From Argyresthia goedartella (Eukaryota; Arthropoda; Insecta; Lepidoptera; Argyresthiidae): a DNA stretch of 64,000 nucleotides. Shown one piece after another: positions 12,307 to 22,900 of the stretch. The notes beneath the pieces were generated by a model. The model saw only the letters and a list, made by a program, of their open reading frames with translations. It was not told the DNA's origin and ran no database searches. How positions within the stretch are numbered: the first letter of the stretch is position 1; the number at the start of each line of letters is the position of its first letter. A program made the position numbers and the translations under genes. The DNA lies in contig OX463810.1 in the NCBI GenBank assembly GCA_949825045.1, positions 31,568,201-31,632,200 of the forward strand. The letters are read 5' to 3'.

Positions 12307-13840
12307 GATTTTTCAGTAGTGTTGTTTGTTCAGGAGTTTCAGGGTTTTACAGTGATTCAAAAATAAGATTAGCTGGTCGTCCCCAGTCCGACAAACGTGT
12401 CCATAGGACGCACGCAGTCGACACAGGTTCTGAACTATACAACTTCCAGCACGTCTCTTAAGACGCAACAAACCGATGCAATTGCATATGAGGATGCTAA
12501 TCTGTTGAGATTAGAATGAACAATTGATAGGATACAATCAGTTCATGGACTTTAGGACTGAACCGAGTTATTGCGCGAGGCAGCGCCATCTAGTGGTAGG
12601 TAGTGGGAAACTATTGTTGTCAGCTTTGGCTGTCGTAGCACTATTTTGTATGGTTTGTTACAGTTCTTAAAATCATTAAATTTGGTATTTACTACACCGA
12701 CTACGAATCATCACTGTTGAGGCACAGAATGTCAACGCTAAGGTACCGTCGGGAGTATGGTGAAGTTTCCTTTATAAATTACTTAATCATAAAATCGATT
12801 CCACGGAACTGCAAAAAATATTCATTTGAGTGCCGCGTAGGGTCGAACGACTTTGTATAAAAAATCCTTATTATTTGTTGCAAGGAGTAAAAAATCTTAT
12901 GCATCGAATAGCTGTGTGAGGCGTTGCTGTAAAAGTTATAAATAGTATGTGGACATTTTTCAAATTCGTTGACGGGTTTCAGGAAGGGTATGGCCGGGGT
13001 GGCAATAATAATTAGTGTGGCATAATTTGGGTTTATATTAATTATAATTAAAATCTTATGTTTTTTATCTAAAATTATCTTTTTAGCTCTTTATTTTGGG
13101 TACCTAAAAGAGTGTAAACAAAGTACACGGATAGTAGGTACTTTCATTATACCTACCGTATTATTCACAACTAAATTAAGAAGTGCGCCAGCAGCGGCAT
13201 GGATTTAGCAGGGTTTTATATTTGGATAGTAACTACCTACTAACTAGATATAAGAACTTGCTGACATACCTATGGTCGCGTTATTTTTGGTACCCATCTT
13301 AACAAATTATTAAAAGTTCATTTACATTTGTAATATTTAACTTACTGTAGATATTGCTTTTTGTTATGGGTACAACAGGTTTACAAATACTATGCATAAC
13401 ATGTGCAATTTGTACTTCAATTTATATTAAGAAACAGTTTGTACCTGAATTAATAAATAATGTAGTAATAATGACGACTAATAGTAGTTTATGTGACTGC
13501 TACATAATGGAGGGCATTAAACCACGAGAGCGGGTTCATGAAACCAGCCGAAGGCGAGTTTCATAATAATATCACTCGATAGTTTTAATGACTCATTATG
13601 TACAGTTACATACACTAGTTTATCTACAAACATATCATAAGCTCTCTTTGATGTGTTCAGGAACCGCATGTTCGACCGGCATTGTGGCATTCATCATTGC
13701 TCTGCAGTTGTTTGGCTTTTTCAGTAGTACGAACTTCAAAGACAAACTAGGGGCGGCACGCAGGCCGGCGTCGGCGTTCGAAATTTTAATGTCATATATC
13801 GAGTAAAGCAGCTGGCATAGTGAGTCACAGTGGAACTCAC
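12307..13840. other. Unassigned AT-rich stretch (GSAP intron 4)
   Basis: No coding exon or recognised element was found. The small open frames at 13354-13566 and 13588-13806 lack homology that I can recognise, codon bias or splice context. The missing next GSAP exon was looked for here on the minus strand and not found. Confidence 0.4.
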
Positions 13841-13969
13841 CACAGTCTCGTGCGGCGCGTCGCAGTGGAACTGCAGCGCGGACAGCACGGGCGAGGCCTC
13901 GATCGGAGCGCGCGCCTCTTCCTCCCCGAAGTGCGCCGCCGGCGCGCGGTAATGGATGTAGTACAGCAC
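13841..13969 (-). CDS. GSAP: GSAP coding exon 4
   Basis: Acceptor CAG at 13970-13972, donor GTGAGT at 13835-13840, 43 codons, phase 0 at both ends. It encodes VLYYIHYRAPAAHFGEE and ASPVLSALQFHCD. VLYYI continues the 'AQWD...LYYI' motif of exon 3 and LSALQFHCD matches 'LKCIQFYAD' of the vertebrate protein. It is GC-rich within AT-rich surroundings, like the other late exons here. Confidence 0.8.
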
Positions 13970-16900
13970 CTGCACACATGTACACCATAGGCATCAAGCA
14001 AGGTACTCTCCTTACAGGCCTAGTGATGTCTTAGTAGGTTGCTGTGGTAGTGTTTCGGTGCGGGAGGGGTGTGTTTCCGTAACGACTGTATACGGCGCGC
14101 GACTTCAATGGGGGGGTCGGCTTACCATATAACTAAACTACTGTATTAATGTGACTAGTAAGGCCCTAAACCTAAGCCCTAAGCCGAAAGAAGACGGGAG
14201 AGAGAGAGAGGAGAACAGGGAGATGATTTCCTCAGTTGGTTCTGATGAAACGGCAGTAGGAAAACCTAGTCAAAAACCAAGCTAACTTTCTTAGGAGACA
14301 ATGATTCCATGGATGTTCTCAAGAAATTCAACAAGGTTCTTACGATCCAAGAAGAGGAAACCTTTTTCATTCCTCGCAAACCTGTGACAAAGTTGACATA
14401 GTTGGCGGCGATTGGGAGTTCATCATTTAAGTACTATTAAGTAGTAGGGCGGAGAAAAACAGGGTCAAGCGACGCAAACAAGCACGACAGGAAAGGTCGC
14501 AGAAGGCGGCGGAGGTTGATGCTCAGTTTAACATAAAAAAGTAACTTTTCCGTCGATATTTGCCCTAGAGTGCTTCATGTTCGTTAAGAAAAACTATCAT
14601 ACACGTTTTATAGAACGAAACACCAATCACACAAGAAATCTAGGTGATAAAAACCATTTAGAAGGATGTACTCCTTCTAAATGCGAGCTATATAGAAATA
14701 GCATTTTCTATGTCGCCATAAAAATATTCAACCTATTACCAAATGCTATAAAAACTTTGGATTTACATTTTTCCAAAAAAGCTATTACGAAAATATTAAA
14801 ACATTAAATGTACTGTGATATCATTGAATACTTTAATGACAAAGAACTGATTACTCAACACATCCGCGTCGAAGTAAATGGGCTGGATTGAGTATCCTTG
14901 CCGTTTCTTTCTCGTCTTAGTCCTCGGTTTGTGAAGTTTGTGGAGCGGTGTAGCATCGCATTATTATGTAGTCATAAAATAAAACGGCTTATGTTTAAAC
15001 GATTACCAAAAACGCAACTATTTTACTACCAATAAATTCGAAATAACTGCCAGAATGGATAAATGTCCACCAAATTGTGTTTGGATAAATGATCACCAAA
15101 CTTTTATTTATGTTTTGTGTATATATATATATATATAGGTTTTGAGCTGTCACCCACATCTGGCATTAAACCAGTTCATTGCACCCTATATATTATGTAC
15201 TAATAATTAGGCACCTACTTAATGATTTATTATCCTTGCTTGATTATGTTATAACGTTCATGAAGTCTCAATTTTTGTGCTATTATGAATAAAAATATTT
15301 GAACTTGAACTTGAAAAAACCATAAATAGAGTGGAGAAAGTATAACCCACACCAGTTCCATACATGTTCCAGAGATCTGTTCGCTATAGAACTTAATCTG
15401 TTGGATGCTGGCGGAGGAAGCAGGAAGGTGGCGCTCATATCTGCTACATTCCGTGCGAGAAAGACTTCGTGCCGCCCCCGCGAGAGGTAGACGACTCTGT
15501 CGAGAACTATAGAGGTAATACGTTCCATTCGTGTTGTGTTGTGATGCTAACTCCCATAATGAGGTGTGGAGTAAAACGGATACTAACTCCCGGAAAGTAG
15601 AAGAACTATTCGATTTTATCACAAGTAATAATCTTGATATAAAGAATTTAGGTAATGAACCATATTTTATAATAAGAACTCGTGGAGAAGTCCGTGAAGA
15701 AGATATAATATTAACATCGGGTGACATAGGCAAAAGAGTTGAGAATTGGAGAGTGGCTGAGGAGGATACTCTGCTTGATCATAAGCGTATATCCTGCAAT
15801 CCGAAAGGAGCCAGCAATTCTTGGAAGAATGCGTAATGTATTCAAACATAAGATGGCGAACACTAGGGATAGATAGCTTCAAAGTAGATGGCTTGTCAAA
15901 TTTAAAGTTAAGCGATATCCTAGAATTCATTAAGCGAACAAGAATTTGGGGAGGGTGATCTGTTGAACCAACAGTCACTAGTGCCCAAACACTAGGAATT
16001 GGGTGAAATAGTCACAATAGAGGACCGTCTGTGGTTCAGCGGGCGTCCCACCTCATCATTATCATCATCATCATGCTGCATCTAGGATCTGCCTACGGTT
16101 TCATCACCACGCGGATTTAACTATGGGATAGACCCTGCATGGCTGAACATGTCCAAGACCAAGATCATGACGAATCACTCTTTAAATGTACCAAACAGAA
16201 TTGGTGGCGACGACACCGTACAGAAGGTCAGCGCTGACGTCTATCTTGGACATTGTTTATCCTATAACCGAAATGCACAGGTGAAGAAGATCAACAGACG
16301 CGTCGGCTTAGGGTGGGCTACTTTCGGGAAGCTAGAAGAAGTATTTAAGTTAAAACTGACACAATGCCTGAAGACTAAGGTATACAACCAATGTGTTCTG
16401 CCTATCCTCACCTATGGAGCCGAAACATGGACGCTCACTAAGCAAATTATGTACAAAATCAAAGTGGCCCAAAGCGTTCCATGTTAGGTATCTCTCTCGT
16501 TAAGACGATACAAAACAAAAATGGGGTTTATTTCAAATCCATTTACTCCACTTTAAAGTCATCTACAGATTTTATTTTTGGGTTAACGTTTATTGAGTAT
16601 TTGATTAAGATTCTCACAAAAGGAAAACGCGATTGGATACAATTTTCTCGATAGAATTTAATTACGAAAATACCTCTTAATTGTTTTATTTTTTCCTGTA
16701 AGTCTGAAATCCTAAATAATTTCATTGCGGAATTGCATTCAAAATGTAAGTTTTATGTATTCGTAAATTCTCCCGAAAAATATTTTTGAAAAAGTAATGT
16801 GGTTTATTTTAAAACAATTTTTATGTGGTTTGGCGCCACGTTATCTTAGTTTGAGTCAAGCGCATTGTTTACGCTCTCTTTTTATCCTATGTGGTAGTAA

Positions 16901-19900
16901 TTAACGCTGTCACTTTCGTTTAGATTCGTATTCCCACCCAGTTAGCCCGTGACCTCTGTCCGAGATAGTCCTGTGTCGGTAATCGGTACTCGGAAGTTTT
17001 TTAAGTGAATATATAACGTTCAGGTTTTAATTACATTGCCGATATGGGGAATAGAAACAGAATCAAACGAAAAGTAAACAAAACCAACCACTTGAAACAT
17101 CTAAGAGAAAGTGCTCGTCAAATGAGGGAAAATAAAAAGTAAGTATTCATGTCTTTATATTCATCCCATGTTCGATGCATAAAACGTGTAGGTAGAGTTA
17201 TTTGAAGAGACCTACATCGTAGAACATATTTTTCTTTAGGGCAAACCTCGAAATCACGTAATAAACATCAGCTGTTTCATAGAGAAGTGCAATACCTACC
17301 TAATGGGCGGAAATGTAATGAAGAGCTGGTATTTTTTTCGCGTTTTCATGGTTGGTTCCAAAAAATATGGTCTATAGAATTGACTTTGTGAGCGTAGGTA
17401 TTTTCGTGGAAAAAATAATTGAAATGTAGAAACTGATTTTGTAAATTATAAATATTTTGAACTTTGTCGCGTCTGCGTCAAATGTTGCTAAAAAACTTTA
17501 GTGGTTTGGTTTGCGTTGAATATTTAGATTCAAATTTTATTTTACAGAGCAAATCAATCCGACGAAATGACAGCGCCAGGACTGATAATATTAGAGCATG
17601 CATGCGAAACAGCAGCGATGGAAAACAAAACGATGGAGTCGCCATTATTATATTTAAATTTGGACGACCAACAATGTCCAACTACCAACTTTTTGGAAAA
17701 AAATGGGTAAGCAAACTATATGCCTTAATTAATCTCGTAAAATAAAATTTCTTGATAAATGTTCTGGGAGTCATGCGTTGGTTTGCCGGAAGAAATCTCT
17801 TTTTAGAGATAAGCTCGCCTTTGTACATATGTTTTCACTTAATGTATCTTTTTAAATAACTGTGTTCAATAAAGAATTATGAATTAATTAAGTGTCAATG
17901 ACTGTAATTATCACATGTGCGAATAAGTTTAATAAAGCATCTTCATGGAAAATATATTTCAGATAGGAAACCAATAAAAAAAAACAATTCAAACCTTATC
18001 ATGTATGTAGCATATTTTGTAGGCTTTAATTATTTCTTACATTGCTACTTTCGTTATGGTTTTCATTGAATATTTAGATACAAATTTTATTTTACAGCGC
18101 AAACCAATCCGACAAAATCACAGCAACAGAGCTGACTTCGTATAAATGCGAAACATCAGCAACAGAAGGACAAAATATAGATGCGCCAATGTCATATTTA
18201 AGTTTGGACGATCAACAATTTCCAACTACCAAGTTATTGGAAAAAAAAAGGTGATTAAATTATTTTGTAACTTATTTTAAGTCCCCCCAAATTATCGTGG
18301 AAAATTGCGAATTTCTTGCCAATTTATAAAGAGAAGAGCATTCAAGGATTATAAGTGGTGGCAAAAGGAATGTAGCACTGCACAATCTTAGCTTTAAACA
18401 CTCAGTCTTTGCCTTAACAGCTACCTGGTTGAAATTCAGACACATAAAACTAATTTTACGTAATTCAGCAGTTTAGATTAGTCAGCCCCACTTAGATTTT
18501 TTGCAATTCAAATACCTAGTAAAAAAATATAAAATATTCATAATAAGTAGTTTGCTTTCATAGTTACCGTTTTATTTATTTTTAGGTTAAGCATTATTTC
18601 GAGGAAGAGACCACATGACGATGACATCGAGCACTCAGTGGAAGTCAGCGACGATGGTGGGCTTCAACTATATGAAATAGAGACTGAAAATAATGATGTG
18701 AGTTATGATTTTTCGAAGATTGAATCATGATCAGGAATCTGTTTTTTTGTCATCTATCATATCTGTGGTCAATTGTGGTCAATAACTGGTCTATTTTGTT
18801 CTGTAGTTAAGTATAATTCTACTAAAAAAAAAACTGAGTGTTACTGAATCAAATATGTGTTATTTATCTTGTTTCAGAATGTAATAGACAGCAGTGTGAC
18901 TGGTCACAGAATAATTGACATAATTTTTTTTTTGGATAAACTAATTGAAATATCTAAGCATCCATCGTTGTTTGAGTGCAACTTCTATACAATGAAACTG
19001 GTATCAGAAAAACAGTCTTGCCTGTCATCGGAATTTTCATTTGTATGCTTACTATGTAAAAAAGATTTCACCATAAAGAATTCATCAGAAAATTTAAATA
19101 AAATGGCAGTTTCGGGGATGATAGCGGCAGGGTGTGGTAATGCTCAACTGAATCAATTATCGGCATCTCTTGATTTACCAGCCATGACTAGTTATAGATA
19201 CAAAAAAGCCCAAGATGAGGTTTTTGATGAATGGGAAGTGACAGCGTGGGAGGAAATGAGAAAGGCTGGCGAACGTGAAAAAGAAGCAGCTTTGAAAGAA
19301 GGAAGTGTCACCAAGGACGGAATACCCATAATCGATGTCATCTTAGATGGTTGCTGGTGCAAACGCTCATACAAGACTAATTATGCCGCATTATCAGGTG
19401 CTGCGGCCATCATTGGGAGACGATTTGGTCAAGTTCTATATATGTCTGTTAAAAATAAATATTGCTGCATTTGTGCTAGAGCAGATAAAAGGAAAGAGAA
19501 AGTGAAAGACCACGAGTGCTTTAAAAATTTCAGCGGGGCTTCCGCGTCCATGGAATCTACGATAATTGCTGAGGGATTTAAAAGGTCAATAGATATGCAT
19601 GGTCTTATTTATGGAAGATATATTGCAGATGGCGACAGTAGCACTTATGCAAAAATTTTGGACACACGGCCATATCCTTCGATCACTGTTGAAAAGATAG
19701 GCTGTAGAAATCATATACTAAGAAATTTTTGTAACAAAATGCAAACAATAAAAACAGATACTGCATATAAGTTAGCAGAAAGAAAATTGATAACTACTGA
19801 AAAAATTATGAGCACACGCAAGTACATCTGTGATGCCATAGGTTTCCACGGTGATCAAGGTAATAAATCTGAGGGTATCAAAAACTTGCACAAAGATGTG

Positions 19901-22900
19901 ACAGTATCGGTTTGTCATGCTTTTGGATCCCATGAAGAGTGTAACAAAAACATTTGCAGCGATGAAACAGCAAAAGATAACAAAAAGATGTTCAACAGCC
20001 AACTATGGCAACGTATTAGATACTTAGTGGGAAATGTTGCGTCGCAATCAAGAAGTCTTATTGAAAATGTAGACAGCAATGTCATGGAAAGATTTAACGG
20101 AGTTGTCGCAAAATTTGTTGGTGGAAAGAGGGTGAATTATGCTCTCAAGCGTTCTTACCAAGCCAGATGTGCGGGAGCAGTTGTATCATTCAATTCTGGC
20201 AAAATATTGACAACGGTCAGTAAAAATATTCATGATCAAAGTCCGTTAGCTAAGATCAAAAAATATGAAGAAGCAGTAGAAAGTAAAAGAGAATACAACC
20301 GGACATTAAAAAGAAAAAAAAATCGAAAGTTGATAGCTAGAAAGATAAACTTTGATTATGGGGAAAATGTCAGTTAGCCTGACATGGATCCTGGTACTTA
20401 TGAGCTGGCGAAATCAACGTTTTTGAAAAACCTAGAAAAAACAGAGGAAGAACGCAATGATATAGAACAAAGGACAATATTGCAAAGTGACAGTGGGGAA
20501 TGGCTAGAACTACGGCGAAATCTGTTAACTGCCTCAAACTTTGGCAGAGTAGTAAAAAGAGTAAAAACTAATAGTTGTGCAAAAACAGTACAAAGCATGC
20601 TATACAGGTCAAACATTGACCATGTGGCCTCCATAAACCATGGAAGGAAACATGAGAAAATGGCCTTACAGGAATTATCTGGCCTAATAAATCAAGAAAT
20701 AAAAGGTTGTGGGCTTTTTATCGACAAAACCTACCCATTTCTTGGTGCAACGCCAGATGGCACCACAGAAAAAATGCTGATAGAAATTAAATGTCCCATA
20801 GCACCATTCAAAATAGGAATTGAAGCTGTAATTCAAGAAGGGAAAATGCATTTCTGGCGTTGTAATAAAAAAACAGGACAGGTCGAAGTCAATGAAAAAT
20901 CTGACTGGTATATACAAGCCCAAGGGCAAATGCACATATGTAAAAGAGACAAATGCTTGTTGGCAGTTTGGTATGGCAAAAACAAAATAAAAACACATAC
21001 AATTTGCAAGGACGACAAGTTTTGGAAAGATAAAATGGAGCCAAAGTTATTGTCTTTTTATTTTGACTGCCTCTTACCAGAACTGGTGGATCCACGGTAT
21101 ACAAGAAATCAGACGATCCGTGATCCAGAATACGTAATCAAAAAAACTAATGGCAATGTTCCGAGCAAAGAGAATAAATCATGCAGCGCAAATGTTTCAG
21201 ATGAACAATTTAATGAAGACGAGAGAACTGTTACTGTAGTCCTAGAAAAAAGTAGGATTGTTATAGATTTTAGTGACTTTTAAATAAATTATATTGTATA
21301 AATTATAATTATGATAAACGCTGTTTTTTATTTGAAAGAAAAATTCATAGCAAAATTAAATTTGTCAGATATTCTCTTAACTCTTCCCTTGCTTCATCCC
21401 TCAAATTCGTATCTAGGGCCTAGGGTCTCATAGGTGTCGCAGATCGCGATTTTCGAGCCTCTAAATCACTACAACTACTAAATTATAAGAAACAAGCGAT
21501 ATATATTTGTAATATAGGATAGGATTGGTTCAGTAGTTTTGGTGGTATACAAGATTTATTCTGAGAATAGGGAAATTTACCGTAGAAGTATACTTGTTTA
21601 TATTTTTGCTCGTTTGCAAAATGCCCCATCAGAAGCGTGTCATAAAATATAAACATTTTTATAACAACATATATAGCTCGAAAGTTTTATGTTATCATTA
21701 CTAAATAAAGCAAAAAACTAAATAAAGTTTGCTAATAATAATTAAGTTTAATTAGCGGGAATACTAACCTAAACCTATTATATTTTTGGCGACTCCATGC
21801 CTCCTCTATTCTAAAGCTTTGAAACACCGCCGGCCTGCCGCGCCGCCTTCCTGGCTCGCTGTCCGCTTGCGATGTATTCATCGGGGGGCGCTCCCCGCGT
21901 TCTTGGTTAAACCACGCCCCTCGAGCTTTGATTTATTATTTACATATCACCTTAACCGCGTGCCAAACGTCGAAATTTGACGGAAGACGAAGATCGAAGA
22001 TGTAGGTAAGCAGATAATAGGACTAAGGTGGAGATGGGCGGGACACTTGGCTAGACGGGATGACGGACGGTGGACCAAAGCAGTCACGGAGTGGTGCCCA
22101 AGGGTAGCAACAAGGCCAGTGGGCAGACCAGCTGCCCGATGGTCCGACGATATACTAAAGTCGACAGGATCTCAATGGAGGCGGTTGGCACAGGACTGTA
22201 GGGGTTGGCGCTACAGAGAAGAGGTCTATGCCTAGCAGTGGGTTGATGTGGGCTGAGCATGATGATACTAATGATGACACTCAAAGAATGGTCATTATTT
22301 CTTAAACTAATGAGGCATAATTTTTTTATATTTGTTTCTTTTTACATCCACACCTATCAAAAAGGCTAAGAGATCTTGAGACCTTTCTTATACTAATATT
22401 TATTTCCGGCTACTCACTTGGTTGGTACAGTCCCACTGAGCCCAAGAGAATATTTGGACTATGGTCTCCGGATCAGGGAGCTCTCCATCAAAGTCCCACT
22501 CTTCCGTTCCATCGTCACAGTCATTAGAGATCATGGTTGTGCGGTATATTTTGATGTCTGACACAGAAAACATAGTTTTTATAAATTTTATAGTATTATT
22601 TTTATATTTATAATAGTTTGTATAAGTTTTATTGAACAAAAACAGAATACAGAAAGTAAACAACTGTGAAACAATTTAACATAGATGTTGATAAAAGGAT
22701 TCAAATTGTTGCTTTTGACCAGCTGGTAAAAAAATAAAAACATACATGTACATAACCAGGCGCCCAATTATGTACTGGGGATTGCATCGCGATCGCTCCG
22801 AGGAGCGCGGAATGCCATGCTTGGCTTGTCGGCGGCGCGGCATTGGCACTTATTTTCTTTGTATACTGACTGTCAAATGTGGCGTTTTGCGCCCTTCGGA

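Noticed and set aside
13354..13806. Two small plus-strand open frames upstream of the GSAP exon
   Set aside because: No recognisable motif, poor initiation context, AT-driven composition; not supported as genes.
14163..14184. Interstitial telomeric (CCTAA)n repeat
   Set aside because: Only three irregular units (cctaaa, cctaag, ccctaag); too short and imperfect to mean anything.
20684..21104. Minus-strand hydrophobic frames opposite the nuclease
   Set aside because: Shadows of the Lys-rich plus-strand coding; reverse complements of AAA-rich codons read as Phe/Leu-rich peptides.
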